This document shows positions 35,253 through 49,766 of a DNA stretch of 64,000 nt, piece by piece. The first letter of the stretch is position 1. Every line of letters begins with the position of its first letter. Both the position numbers and the translations under genes were made by a program. The notes beneath the pieces are model-generated. The model worked only from the letters and a program-made list of their open reading frames with translations, was not told the DNA's origin and searched no databases. The stretch is taken from contig JBANDB010000008.1 in assembly GCA_037576215.1 (NCBI GenBank), positions 2,976,001 to 3,040,000 of the forward strand. The letters are read 5' to 3'. Origin of the DNA: Armillaria gallica. Lineage: Eukaryota; Basidiomycota; Agaricomycetes; Agaricales; Physalacriaceae.

Positions 35253-37031
35253 ATGACGGCGACCGCTGCAGACGTCCGCAGCATACTTTCCATCCCAGCT
35301 CACTCTGCGGCACAGTCTGCAGCACCAAGGAAACCGTCGACATCCCAAGCAAAGAAACCCGAAGGAATTTCGAGGGAATTATACTCGCTCATTGGACCGT
35401 CGGCTCCGTCTCTAGCTGCTCAACTGCAGAAACCGCGGCTGAAGCAGAAACCAAGACTCGGATCTTCTGCCGTGAGATGGTATGCGCTTTACCACCCTTG
35501 ATCTGTGACTATGCATGACTTTCAGCGTCGCAGGGAGTGGAGGAAATTCAAAAATGGTGCCCGAGGAGACTCATTGGAACTGGGGCATTGGGTAAAAGTT
35601 GCAGCAGACTCGGATACCGGTATGTGAGTAGGAAATCCACCATGCTCCATCCTTTTACTGCCCTTTAGATTATCCCTTCGCGAAGTATAACATTCATCCA
35701 ACTCATTTCACTTACTCTCAAGATGAGTATTCTAAGCACTTGGAAGGTTCATATGTTCCAGTCTTGTCCCTATATATACGTCTTATCATTGAAGTAGACC
35801 CCGAATGGACGAAGGACGAAACCGATTACCTCTTTAACATGGTTCGTGAATATGACCAGAGATGGTATATCATATCCGACCGTTACGATTACCCCGGCGG
35901 TCCTCCTCGTGTGATGGAGGTAAGTGCTTCTACTGCTTTCATTATAGTTCCTGCATAAATATCTCTATATAGGATTTGAAGGAGAGATTTTGCAATGTCT
36001 GCAGACGTCTCGTGCGGGATCGGCCTTGGGCTGGCGACGAAGCCTCAAGAGCTCAACTCATATCGACCTTCATGTTTGACAAAGAGAGGGAGCTGATCCG
36101 TAAACGCTACTTGGCTAATCTCGACAATCGAACCTCCCGTGAAGCTGAAGAGGAGGAAGCTTTGTATCTTGAAGTCAAACGGATCGAGCAGAACGAGAGA
36201 AAGTTCAAACGAGACAGAGAGGAACTACTTCGCACACTGGCTGGTATCGACTCAGGCCTACCTGATATTGTGGAAGATGAACTGCCTACGATACTGTTTG
36301 ACAGCAAAAAGAAAAAGAAAGGAGGAATTGATGCAGACAGCCCATCTACACCAGTTTCGGCAGCACCACCAAGGCAACGACCGCAGCCTAGTCCAAGGAA
36401 TCCTGCGTATGGTAAGGGAGTCCAGCGATATAGTGCGTAGCACCGACTAAAACCTTTGCAGACGCAATGCATTGTATTACTCACATCGACCTACCCGTTA
36501 CCACGCCTGCGACAAAAGCCGCTCATCAGCCATCCTTCCTTCGAACCTACAAGCTTCCTGTTCCTAAAGCTGCTGTGGTTCCCAAGATTTCGCAGACTCT
36601 AGCAGAAATCGGGATCTCGTATAATCGTTTGGTCATGCCAACAGAAGGAAATGTTGCGCGACTGAATGCACTCGTTGATGCCACGCTTCCTTTGGTGGAG
36701 ACAAAGAGAGTGTTGGATAAAGTGGAATATGACATCAAAGTTTTGAAGGAGAGGCTGAACATGAGGAACGGGGCACCTGCCGAGGAAGACGCAGACGGTG
36801 ATGGTGCTATCGATGCGGCAGATGGCGAGGCTGTCGAAGGGATGGAAGACGGCCGTGCCCAGAGTGTAGTTAGTACTCGTAGTACACGCAGCCGGAAACC
36901 GGTGAGTCACTTCAAAAAGCTTAGTCCCTTGCCTGATGTTCCGCCAGCGTCGCTCAATGTCAATATCCTCGGTGGATACCACTGGTGCCGGAACATCTCG
37001 ACCACCTCCAAAGCGACAAAGACGAAACTGA
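35253..37031 (+). CDS. SWC4: SWR1/NuA4 subunit SWC4 (DMAP1 homologue)
   Basis: Shared subunit of the SWR1 H2A.Z-exchange and NuA4 acetyltransferase complexes. After MTATAADVRSILSIP and a Lys/Pro-rich linker come VRWEWRKFKNGARGDSLELG HWVKV (split here by length) and then the SANT/Myb-like domain WTKDETDYLFNMVREYDQRW followed by DRYDYPGGPPRVMEDLKERF. A coiled coil (EAEEEEALYLEVKRIEQNER) and the DMAP1-type C-terminal block (EIGISYNRLVMPTEGNVARL) follow. A nuclear-signal-like end, PPPKRQRRN, is reached through a GTGAGT...CGCCAG intron after RSRKP. Stop TGA 37029-37031. The frame is intact. Confidence 0.92.
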
Positions 37032-37118
37032 TCTGGACGGGCAATTGCATAGTTAGCTGTACGACTGAGGACATGTAAAAATGTAAGGTCTGCGTTAGGT
37101 ACAAAGTAACACATTAAA

Positions 37119-40100
37119 TCAAGCAGCAACGAGTGCATGCATGTCATAGATCTCCTTGCGAACAGTGTAATATATGTCCGACACACCACCTTCCAACTCC
37201 ACCTTTCCCTGTTGTGTTTTGCGCACAGCAACGGATTCCTCCAACATATCACCTCTGCTGCAGATCAAGACACCTTCACCTATCAACTCCGCCTGAACAC
37301 CGACCTCTGCTAACCGACGTTTTAATGATGTTAACTTCAGCTCTCCGATCATGGTTGAACTCGGCAAAGGTACACTTGGTCTAGATCCAAGGATACGAGG
37401 GGCAGCAGGCGTAGACGAATCTTGACTCATAGGTGCAGGCCTTGACGACACGGATATGGTCTCCAACGTAGGTATCGTGGATGTGGCATGGGCAACGACC
37501 CGACCAGTGATAAAGCCGACCTCATTGTCCTCGAACTGTCCAAAAAGTGTCAGGGTAGGTCCCATATTGACATAAGGAACAACGTACACGCGACATCCTC
37601 AGAGATGCTAGTAGTTCGTCGCTTATTGAAATAGAGAAACTATTGATCTGGTGCCCGATCTTAACACTCGTGAACGCTGGAGGAGCGAAAATGTCCTTTG
37701 TCATGGTTCGAATGTTTGCGCAACTTTCTTGCAGAGCCTCCGTGTCCTTTTCTGACGCGTGGACAATGACCTAAGAAAGGGACGTAAGGCAGCTGATCAA
37801 TACATGTCGAGCGATTTGCCTACCAGTTTTCGCGGATCTACTTTGGGGACGAGAGTTTTTACAGCTCGGCCGTCATTGAGACCCTCCATGTCCACGAACA
37901 ACAGCCGGCAAGCCATTTGAACCTCCACCTCTGATGTAACAAACTTGGATGGAGGCTCCAGGTGTGCTTTCTGTTTTGAATGTATCACTGAATCAACCAT
38001 ACCTGCCGTGAAAACTAGAGACTTACTTTAGCATCCTCTTCTGCCTGCCGCCTTCGATAATCCTTCAGTTCGTCACTCTCAGCTTCTTCCTCCAGTACCT
38101 TTCCTTTTCTCAACCACATGCCTACGTCAATAAGTTCACCGTACTCATCGACTTTTCGTTTTTTCTCGACATACGGAAACGTCCGGAATCGCTGTGCTTG
38201 TCCTCCAACAGTTTTGAAGAAGGAGGTGGCTTTTGAAACGTTGCCCTTCAGATAGATATCGAATGATAACATTTGTTTTGTGAGGCCTTCATCTCCTCCA
38301 TCAATGTTCCAATCACCATCCATTCCCTTATCGCTCCGCCGCCGCTTGTCCATTGTGCCATCGTCTGTGTCCATTAAATCTCCACCAAGAGCTCTCCGAA
38401 CTTCAGCTTCGTCTTCATCTTCATCTTCGGAATCTGAGTCACTGTCATCTTCATCAGCCTCAAGCATTCGCTGATTTCGTGCCAAGACCGCTTGATGCGC
38501 AGCTTCCTTTTCCTTCGCGGCACGTTCCTTTTGCAGATGAGCCTCTAGTTCAGCACCTTGCAGCGGGACTTTGGAGTGAATCTTACAACGCAAACATAAG
38601 ATTGGAAGAGAATGGCGAAGAATGAGACCGACCTGGAGCTTGAGAGCGCCGTCCATCATGATATTGCTGCCGATCTTGCCCTTGTCCCATTTATCATCAG
38701 GTCGTTGGGAGTCATTCCATTTGTTGAAGAGGACATGGCCTAGCGTTCCCTCTTCTCCTCGTCCAGTTAGCAGTACCACGTTATCCGGGACTGCAGCGAA
38801 ATCGCAGAACAAATGCCGGGAGGGTCCATGAGAGAGGGAGGCAGGGACTGCAAGTATTAGCTTGGGATCTTTGGAAGAATATTTCTGAATCAGAGCCTGG
38901 GGACTCGGAAAGAATTCTAGATGCCTGAAGAAACATCAGGGATGAATCTTCGAGTAATGAATGTCTCTACAAACCTGAACCTTAGTGCGAAGGCACCAAG
39001 AGCATCTTCGTCACCATCATCATCTCGTTTGCGTTTATGATCTTGACGCCCACCCGTGCCATCCTCACCTACATCTTCCTTGCTGACGGTACCTCCGAGC
39101 CATTCCATCATACTTCGAACAAATGTCAGCATCTCGCTCGCCGTTCTTGAAAGGAAACATATGGGATATCTTAAGCGGGAGTAATTCCAATGCTGGTCAA
39201 GGAGAACCAAGAGTTCGAGGACGCGAGTGCTGGAGTCGCAGGGCAACAGTAAGGATGACCGAGATGAAAGGGTTGCTGTGACGGTGTCTGTATCAAGGCA
39301 GAGTTGAGGTTGGTTTTATAGATATGTGTCGAGCAAGGCATACCAATCAAGGCGGCATCACGATCCTTTCGTCGACTTGTGAGCACAGATGCGCGGTCGG
39401 CATCTGTAATAAGAAGATCTGGTCTTGAAAGAGGCTCAAAAATTCCACCAGCAGCCCTCATGAGCACCGTTCCGTCAAGATGACGTTCCTTCATGTGGTT
39501 CATGTTCACAGCATATATTATTGTGCCCGAGGAAGGCGAGCGAATCTTCCATATCGTTCCTCCGAGACTGTGTCCGGCGTTGTATGGCGTAATTGTCAAG
39601 CCTTGGCATTTTCCTAAAAGCCTGTTTAGTACACAAAGATAAAAAACTGAATTGAAATACCTTGTAGATGAGTGGGCTGAGAGTATCGAAGCGTATTGAC
39701 AGAGTCAAAGGCATCGTGTACTTCCCGTGATGTAGCGATATACTTGCCCTTTTGCTTGATGTCCTCAGGTGGGGGAGTTTTCAGCTCTGGCACAGCGTCC
39801 ATATCGTCCTCGTCGTTACTCGGAGACTGGCCTTCGTCACCAATATCCTGTTCGTCTCGAAGACCGTCAACATCCTCAGTAGCAGCGATGCGGCCCATTG
39901 CTTGAACCGGTAGCGTAGTATATGCAGGAGCTTTCAAGTCCCAGCGAGAGTAGGCATATGGATACAGGCCGGAGTGTGCGAGATCACCATGGGAAAGAAG
40001 GACTAGATCAACGGTTGGCGCGCATCTGCATGTAATTTTGGTAAGGAAATGTGGATGAGACAAGCAAAAGCATTACTCTCTCAACGCCTTGCAATATGGT

Positions 40101-40329
40101 TCCCAAGAGTGTTCAATGTCCTCCTCCGTTGTTGCTGACGCTGAAGGCTCTGGAACCCAGTCGGGAGATCCACAGTCAAGAAGTATCCTGACATCGTCGA
40201 CCTGGAGCAGGTAAGCCAAGGGCGTCGTTCGTTGTGAACAGGCTTGCAGCAGGAGCCGGGTCAAATTCCTGAGCAAAGAAAATAGATAGTAGGCTCACCG
40301 GCCCCCGACAGAGGTGTAAAAGTAATCAT
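37119..40329 (-). CDS. CFT2: cleavage and polyadenylation factor subunit CFT2 (CPSF100)
   Basis: Metallo-beta-lactamase/beta-CASP subunit of the pre-mRNA 3'-end processing complex. The start is MITFTPLSGA, joined by an intron ending in AAG to ACSQRTTPLAYLLQVDDVRI and LLDCGSPDW. At the position of the active-site HxHxDH of CPSF73 it reads LLSHGDLAHSG, so the metal ligands are degenerate, as in CPSF100 generally. GHSLGGTIWKI and YAVNMNHMKERHLDG follow. The beta-CASP part has SLLLPCDSSTRVLELLVLLD. An acidic insert (EADEDDSDSDSEDEDEDEAE) separates it from the C-terminal domain, which ends MHALVAA. At least nine introns. The start codons of this gene and the divergent hydrolase are 169 bp apart. 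Confidence 0.92.
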
Positions 40330-40374
40330 TCAAGGTGATGGATGGTACAGAAGCAGAACACTAGCCTTGCAACC

Positions 40375-40388
40375 TAGGGTTAGGGTTA
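40375..40388 (+). repeat. short telomere-like motif
   Basis: TAGGGTTAGGGTTA contains two copies of the TTAGGG telomere hexamer. It lies in the 169-bp gap between two divergent start codons, so it may be a telobox-like binding site rather than a relic telomere. Confidence 0.5.
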
Positions 40389-40498
40389 CGAAATGATTCA
40401 CCCCTATCGGTGACGACATACTGCGCATACATCGATGCTCACATACAACTCACACATGCATCTTGTCCACCACCACCACTTATCCTACCACTCGCTCA

Positions 40499-43400
40499 AT
40501 GACCGTTTCTACTATCTCTTCAGCGGTACACATAACTCCAGGTACACCCTGTTTGGGCCCGGTGGTTAAGTCGAGATTGACAGCTGCATAGTTGCCATCA
40601 AGACCTTTTTTGCCCATGGAAAACGCCGGGCCCAGAAATACAAGAACGGTGATACAGAAGAAGACCCAAAAGATGATATTTTCTTTGACGAGTAGGCCTC
40701 TTTCACCTTATACTCTACAGCTGTCTTATATTTCTCCAGAGCATTCCACATAGTGAAGGGTGCGCCCATCCTTGACAGCACGAGAGAAACGCGTGTCTGA
40801 TGCCTTGTGAACACAGCATTCATAGAAATGGGAACTAGGAACACGGTTGAATCGCTTCAAGCCTTGTGAGTTTACTACATCTTTTTTACCAATACATACT
40901 GAGAACATATCATCTAGTACCAACACCCACGTACCTGCGCCATACTGGGCTGCCGTATCGCCCGTTCGAATACCTCTGTCCTCATGCAACCAGGCCGCTG
41001 ACATTCTTATTGACTGGTTCGGCCCTGATGAACTCAAGCAGGTTGTCGGAGGTGAACGATGGTGGCAAATTCGCGGCCTTGACGGAGTAGACGGAGAGTG
41101 GATTACCGAAACTGACTATCTTTCCGATTTGAACGTCAAAAATGACAAAAAGATGTCCAAAGATGACCAGGATGTTTTGCGTATGGAACATTTAGATCGA
41201 GTTATGGTCAGTGCGGAGTGCCGCTGAAGTCTTGAGACCTGAAGCACTGATATCGCCTTTCATAGCTATATGTCCACGGCGGCAAGTCCTCAGATTTCAA
41301 AATATTCAGTGTCACTGAAATCATTGCAGGTGGATACTTCTGGGGATCAACAAGTATGCAATATGTTATTCTACATTGGTGTCTGCTGAACCTTTATGGA
41401 AGACACCCACCGATACCAGGTTATACGATACGGTTTGTCTTACATCGGCTTCATCATCACCTCTCACAACGATATGCAGCTCGTAAGTTCCGAGGCCGTG
41501 CTTTTGCTGTGAATTATCGTAAAGCGCCTCAATATCCGTGGCCCTGTCCTTTGCAAGATGTCCTTGCAGCTTGTCCGTTTTGCCCGTTCCCATTCCATTC
41601 ATGACTGATGCTCTGTATCCTTTCAGATTTGTTCTTAATTCGGCCGCCTCCAAACGCACTCCACAAAGCAATTCCTCCTTCAAAAGTCGTTTTTGCAGGA
41701 GACTCTGCGGGCGGTGGACTCTCTCTCACGATTCTTACTATCTTGCGCGATATGGGACTTCCATCACCAGCTGGTGCCGTCCTCATCAGTCCTTGGGTTG
41801 ATCTGACACACAGTTTCCCGAGCGTCATGGATAATGTTGACACCGTACGTGATACAGTAAATATATTTCTACACATCAACAGGCCTCTTTTCAGGATATT
41901 ATACCTGCACATGGTTTTCTTGCAAAGCCGTCAACTCTTTGGCCTGTCGATCTGCTGCCTCCGAAAGACGGCAGAGTACAACCCACAAAGTCAAAACTCC
42001 CGCCAGAGCCTGGTCATGCTGATACACTAAAACCTTCTGTTTCTCGTCTGCAACACGAGCAAAAGCACAAAGAACAATCGCAAAGCGACGCACCGAATGC
42101 CCAAGCGACGGAGTCCTCTACCCCAACGGATCAAGGAAGACACGGCGACTTCCAACCAAAGCCCCCGAAAGTCCTGATGGATAATAAAGATGACGTCCCA
42201 CTTGAACTCAAATCCCAGATACAGCTATATGCTACTACAGAGTAAGCGGTCTCTTCAACTATGGGACCAGAAAATGCCAAACCCTTCTAGGCAGTTAACC
42301 CATCCATCGGTTTCCCCCGTGCTCCAGGGATCATTAGGAAATTTACCACCGTTGTACATCCTTGCTGGTGACGGAGAGGTTTTACGGGATGAAATCATCT
42401 ATCTCGCTCATCGTGCTGCTTGTCCATCCGAGTATCCGGTAAGAGATGGCGTGACCAAGGATAGTAGAAGACAATCGTCCAATTCTAAAAACTTTATGAC
42501 ACCAACCAAGGTCAGCATAGTTTGTAGCATGTATCGTCTCGAGATGAGAATAATAGTTCGTTAGGTCCATCTCCAGGTGTTCGATGGTGTGTGTGCTTAC
42601 ATTTGTCAACTTTTCTCTGACCTCATGGTTGCTAGGTATGTGCCACGTCTTGACAGTGTTCAGCTTTACCGATAGCGTAAGCGTTTTTCACTTTAATATT
42701 GAACCGACAGTTGAATCATGATTCCAGGCCAAATACGCCTACCGATCCATCGCCGAGTTTGTCAGACACGTTACGGATAATGACGAAGCTCATCTCAACT
42801 GCAATCCTTTTCCTGAGCTTCACAGGCCCGTTTCGTCCGTATGGAGTCATGACTATGAACTTGATCCCCATCGGCGAAACCGGGGATCAAAATCCAGTCG
42901 AACGAAAAAATCTGGACCGTCTGAGGCTCAGTCTTCAGACAACCCAGTCGATATCAATCTGTATAAGGAGGGGGTGCAAAACTTGGTGAAGGAGATAGGG
43001 TGCGACAATGCTGAGTTGAGAAGTGCACTCGACCTTAAAACCTCTACAGTGCGTGGCTCGTTTGTCCCAGCAGCCTTTTTTGACCATTTCCAACAGGCTG
43101 ATATACCTGGTGTTACGATGATTCGTGAGCGTGTAGATATCTGGGGTAAGACGAGGTCTATGGAACCGAAGGAGGAGATTCCAGCTCTACGTATCCGGCC
43201 TGAGGAGATTGGTTTGATCAGGGAGGCTCCGGCTATGCGGTGGGTAAAAGGCCAAGAGGAATGGGATGCAACCTTCAAGAATAGCGCACAGAAAGCTATC
43301 AGACAACGGCGGACACTGGAAGCCAAAGCTTCTAAGCTGCTCGAACGAGCCAGAGAGCAAGGCCTCGTTTTACACTCTGAGCGGTCTGACATTTCTCAAA

Positions 43401-43998
43401 AGTCCCACGGAATACCGGCGTCTCACGTCAAGAGTACTTCAGACCAGCTTATCGATGGCACAATTCAAGAAGACAGAAGGTGGGGTCCATTCGACCTTGA
43501 TGATGAGACTCCACCTCCCTCAGCCATAGCCGGGCGTCGGGACACAGTGAGTTATTTTCTACGCCGATATCACTGCTCACCATCTGTGTAGCCTGATGCT
43601 CTCGCTCTGCTCAAGAAGTGTATCTACCATACAGCTCCCGTAACTCATGAGACGGTCCCCAAGCTGAGTGCGAGGGATGCACTCAGAGCCGCGTTTGATC
43701 CACATGACGACCCTACGAGACCACCGCGACAGTCGGTTTCGGAGCAACAAGTGCGTACCCATGTCATTCCTGTCCATGGTTTGAGACTGTGGGATGCTTT
43801 GGTGGGGTAAGTTGTCTATATGATTGAGGTGCTTCTGTATCGGCGACTAAGATATGCTCCTCCAGGTACTTTATGCGAGAAAGTTCGAAGAAAGCAGTAG
43901 ACGGTACAAAGCACGCTGCTGCGGCTATTAGAGATACAGGGGCGAACATTGGAATCATAGATAGACAGGCTGACACACATGCTGATGGAAACGTCTAA
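40499..43998 (+). CDS. alpha/beta hydrolase fold-3 (HSL-type) protein with long C-terminal extension
   Basis: Predicted carboxylesterase or lipase of the hormone-sensitive-lipase group. A conserved-looking N-terminal region (WFGPDELKQVVGGERWWQIR) precedes the oxyanion motif LYVHGGGYFWGS, interrupted by a GC-AG intron at 41282-41329. The substrate strand AFAVNYRKAPQYPWP and the nucleophile elbow VVFAGDSAGGGLSLT follow. The acid and His regions are PPLYILAGDGEVLRDE and QVFDGMCHVLTVF. A further 400 or so residues are acid/base-rich and end ADTHADGNV; they contain the block SFVPAAFFDHFQQADIPG. Start 40499 (MTVSTISSAV) needs one extra base near 40588 or an unseen intron to reach AIVAIKTFFAHG. About ten introns; several N-terminal junctions are uncertain. 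Confidence 0.72.
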
Positions 43999-44337
43999 AG
44001 TAGAGCTCATTTGGCCGTAGACTCTTCAATTTTGTGATTTGCATACTGTATTTATACACAGTATGTTCACAACTATACCGGCTATACATATTGTCGTGCT
44101 CGTTATAATGTACGTGAATGCGGGTGCGCACGGGCCAGGTGATGGATGGCAAGCGTGAGAATTCTGAGAATTCTTCAGTCTCGGCTCACTGCTGAACAAA
44201 TTCTTTTGCTCCTCGTCTGCCTTTCAGCCTCCACTGCTCATTTTCTCCTTTTCCTCTTCGTAAGCGTTTCCCGCCTTGTGGCACTGTTGTCCACTGAGGT
44301 CCTCACTTCTGTCGCGTTTACAAGGTCTTTCAGAAAC
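43999..44337. other. intergenic region with inverted repeat
   Basis: Between the hydrolase stop and alpha-tubulin copy 1. It contains the inverted repeat listed separately and a pyrimidine-rich stretch before the tubulin start. No gene is seen. Confidence 0.4.
44042..44065. repeat. perfect 8-bp inverted repeat
   Basis: CATACTGT and ACAGTATG flank an 8-nt A/T-rich spacer, 44 nt after the hydrolase stop codon. It could form a hairpin in the 3' untranslated region or be a dyad protein-binding site. Confidence 0.6.
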
Positions 44338-46076
44338 ATGCGTGAAGTCATCTCCGTACACGTTGGCCAGGCTGGTCTCCAGATTGGTAACGCCTGCTGT
44401 GAGTATGAACTCCCTCTACTTGTATCTGCTTATCTATCGTCGCGATTCACCGTCGGTTGACGCGTCGTCTTACTGTTTATCATCACATTTTTGACAATTT
44501 GTGGGTGGTACGATGCTGATCCGATTACTCCAGGGGAGCTGTACACCGTCGAGCACGGTCTCAGCGTGAGTTGCCTTTCATTTGCACTACTAAGATCCCT
44601 ATTTTTGACCTTTTCTGTAGCCTGACGGTCGTCTCAGCGACGGCGCCGTCGCTAACGATGATGGCTTCAGCACTTTCTTCTCCGAGACGTCCTCGGGCAA
44701 GCATGTGCCGCGCTCTCTATACGTAGATCTGGAGCCCAATGTCATTGACGAGGTCAAGACCGGCACATACAGGAGTCTGTTCCACCCTGAGACCTTGATC
44801 AATGGCAAGGAGGACGCTGCGAGCAACTGTGAGTTGATTTGCTGGCATATATGCGCTGTGTCGATGGCTGACGATGCTTAAGATGCTCGTGGACATTATA
44901 CCATTGGCAAAGAGATGATCGATATCGTGATGGACCGAGTGCGTCGCCTTGCGGACAACTGCTCTGGCCTCCAGGGCTTCTTTGTCTTCCACTCCTTTGG
45001 CGGTGGAACTGGTTCTGGATTTGGTGCCTTGATTTTGGAACGCCTGTCCACGGACTATGGCAAGAAGTCGAAGTTGGAGTTCAGCGTATACCCCGCGCCA
45101 ACGCTGGCCAACTCTGTCGTTGAGCCCTACAACTCGGTTTTGACTACTCATACGACTCTGGAGCACTCTGACTGCTCTTTCATGGTATGTGGTTTGATTT
45201 GACATTTTGAGCAGACCTTACCTGAAGCCGCTGTCAGGTTGACAATGAAGCCATTTACGACATTTGCAAGAAGAACTTGGGCATCTCATCTCCCGGGTTG
45301 ACCAACTTGAACAGGCTGATTGCACAGGTCGTCTCCTCAATCACCGCGTCTTTGCGTTTCGATGGATCCCTGAACGTTGATTTGAACGAATTCCAGACCA
45401 ACCTGGTTCCGTAAGTCACCACACTGAACAGGGGAGACAGCTGGAATGACGTTCCATTTTCCAGGTTCCCCCGTATCCACTTCCCCCTCGCCACTTTTGC
45501 TCCCATCATCTCTGCCGAAAAAGCACACCATGAACAGAACTCTGTTGCTGACATGACATTCTCTTGTTTCGAAACTGGCAACCAGATGGTCAAGTGCGAT
45601 CCCAGGGAAGGAAAATACAGTGCGTATATACATTATTTGATCGATCAGCATCTTAATGTTTCCTAGTGGCGTGTGCTCTCCTTTACCGTGGAGATGTTGT
45701 TCCCAAAGACGTCAACGCTGCTGTGGCCATCATCAAGACCAAGCGGACCATCCAATTCGTTGACTGGTGCCCAACTGGCTTCAAGCTTGGTATCTGCAAC
45801 GAGCCTCCCGCACATGTTCCAGGCGGTGATCTCGCCAAGGTGACACGCAGTATGTGCATGCTTTCAAACACGACTGCTATTTCCTCGGCCTGGAGCCGCC
45901 TCGACCACAAGTTTGACCTCTTGTACTCGAAGCGGGCGTTCGTTCACTGGTACGTCGGTGAGGGTATGGAGGAGGGCGAATTCTCTGAGGCCCGGGAGGA
46001 CCTGGCTGCCCTTGAAAAGGACTACGAGGAGGTTGGCATTGACTCGGCCGACATTGAGGAGGCTGGTGAATACTAG
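44338..46076 (+). CDS. TUB1: alpha-tubulin, copy 1
   Basis: GTP-binding microtubule subunit. [24 protein letters not shown] is the alpha-type N terminus. The tubulin signature GGGTGSG lies in [38 protein letters not shown] and [20 protein letters not shown] are alpha-specific, and the latter carries the catalytic Glu. The end is [11 protein letters not shown] with the C-terminal Tyr. The loop that holds Lys40 in animals reads [18 protein letters not shown] and has no Lys. Introns follow NAC, LS, SN, FM, LVP, GKY and others. The third ends in AAG (TGCTTAAG before ATGCTCGT). The frame is intact and the length fits about 450 residues. A second copy follows 274 nt downstream in the same direction. 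Confidence 0.95.
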
Positions 46077-46350
46077 ACATGGTTGTATGCATTTTTTACG
46101 TTCTTGATGGCAGCTTAGTCGACATGTAATTGTTCTCCTTGTTGCGCTTTATGTGATTCCCAGCATTACCTTTACCTTCTATACAGTTACGCGGAATATT
46201 GATGATAAAATGATTTCATGACTTTCTCTATCTGGGCTATCGCGTGACCGTGATGTGACTGGTGCCAAAATTATTGGTTGATCACCCGGTTTCTCCTGAG
46301 CAACGACTTGACCTTAACCGCCGCTCAAATCCACTTCGTCTCTAGAAACT

Positions 46351-48235
<1,885 letters not shown>

Positions 48236-48616
48236 CAGATGGCATTCCTTCCCTCGCCTGGCTTCCAAAATACCCTTCGCTTTTTCCGGTCTGCTCTTGC
48301 TCTTTTCAATGTGCATCTCGTTCTATGCTTTTAACGGTTTACCTTAAATCTATCGTTTGAATCAAACTCTCTTCTGGAAGTGGAATATGGGTACTTAGTC
48401 CAATGAGATAATGCAATTAACCGTGTGTTGATAGGTCTCTAACACTGAGGGTCTCTACATCTCCCTAAATCCTACTCTTTCTATGCAAGTCTGAACATCT
48501 AAGTAGCAGTTTCATCTATATCTATTCGGTGGTGATTGTAATATCTAAGCCAGAGTCGACGCGACGGATGGTAACACTAGACAAAACCAGTCAGAAACAC
48601 AGTGCTACAGTAAAAA
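48236..48616. other. convergent intergenic region
   Basis: Between the 3' ends of alpha-tubulin copy 2 and the HAD phosphatase. No coding signal. Confidence 0.4.
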
Positions 48617-49591
48617 TCAAAATGCGACTAGCCTGTCCATGTTGGGGACGAGAAAATCAGGCTGGACGGCCTCCATCATTTCCTTGCTGTGGGTTGTGAG
48701 GAACCCAATGGTCTTGCAACCTGCAGCTTTGCCACTCCGGATACCAGCAGGCGTATCTTCGAATACGACACCTTGAAGAATAAAGTTAGGATCAAAACCA
48801 GCATGATCAACATGCATATCCTCACAGTTCTCTGGCTTCACGCCACATTTCTTTGCGCCGAGAAGGTATGGATCGGGGCTAGATACGGTCAATCGATGAA
48901 CGCTGGAATGAGGAAGACATACGCAGGTTTCCCTTTCTCGACATCTTCGGCCACCACTAAGACGTCAGGGATGGTGACACCTGCTATGCCAAGGGCTGCG
49001 GTAGCATATTTTCTCGTAGCGGAAGTACAGATGGCCCAACTGGGATTGGGAAGTTTGTGACTGGGAGTGATCTGACAGATATCGCAGTTTTTGGATCGAA
49101 TTCAAGCATGGAAGCTGAATCATTACCTCTGCGAAATTCCTGGCTACTCCGGGAAGAAGGACAATTCCTTGTTTTCCATTCGAAGCGGCAGAGGTGACGA
49201 TGGCGGTTTCAAAGCGTTCAGCTTCAATCTACGACGGATGATTTGAGCTGATATTAGATGATCGTCTTATTTCCATATTTTACCTCTAGTTCGTCAGGAT
49301 CCGTGACTCCACAATGGATGCGAAGGTTATCGACGGTACGGACACCATGAGCAGCTGGTACATAAATAAAAATCAGACGGATCAGTCACAATCTCACTCA
49401 CAGCTCAAGACTTCATGGATGTCGATGGATGGGTACGTCTGTCGGAATACCTCCCAAGCACCCTCGACTCCGGCAGTGGAATCGACAAGGGTTCCGTCCA
49501 TGTCGAATAGCCTGAACGATGGTTAGAAAATATTCATAAGATTATAAAATGATACCGACACCGCATCGACGTGAAAAGTGGTAGATGGCAT
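48617..49591 (-). CDS. HAD-superfamily sugar/glycerol phosphatase (Gpp/Dog-like)
   Basis: Small-molecule phosphatase of the yeast Gpp1/Dog1 group, which acts on glycerol-3-phosphate or sugar phosphates. Exon 1 starts MPSTTFHVDAV. After an intron comes the catalytic motif LFDMDGTLVDSTAG (the first Asp is the nucleophile). Motif II lies near FETAIVTSAAS. Later SSPDPYLLGAKKCGVKPENC leads to the acidic motif VVFEDTPAGIRSGKAAGCKT. The protein ends FLVPNMDRLVAF. Several introns are present; one separates ENC from VVFEDT. The start at 49591 is 175 bp from the divergent SEC15 start. Substrate specificity cannot be read from the sequence. Confidence 0.85.
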
Positions 49592-49766
49592 TGTACCCTG
49601 GAGTCAGAAACAGGAATCCGGGGTAGAGGAGTTGAACCGCGTCCTCTTATTCTCCGACATTTTCCCGAAAGTCCGAATTTTCGGAAGAAGACTATTTGGC
49701 CTTAGTGGCGATACCAAGCACCGGCATTCTACTGTTAGGGCACTGCCACAGAACGAAATTGTAACC

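Noticed and set aside
37119..40329. CFT2 as an active CPSF73-type nuclease
   Set aside because: The HxHxDH metal-binding motif is replaced by SHGDLAH, matching the inactive CPSF100 group.
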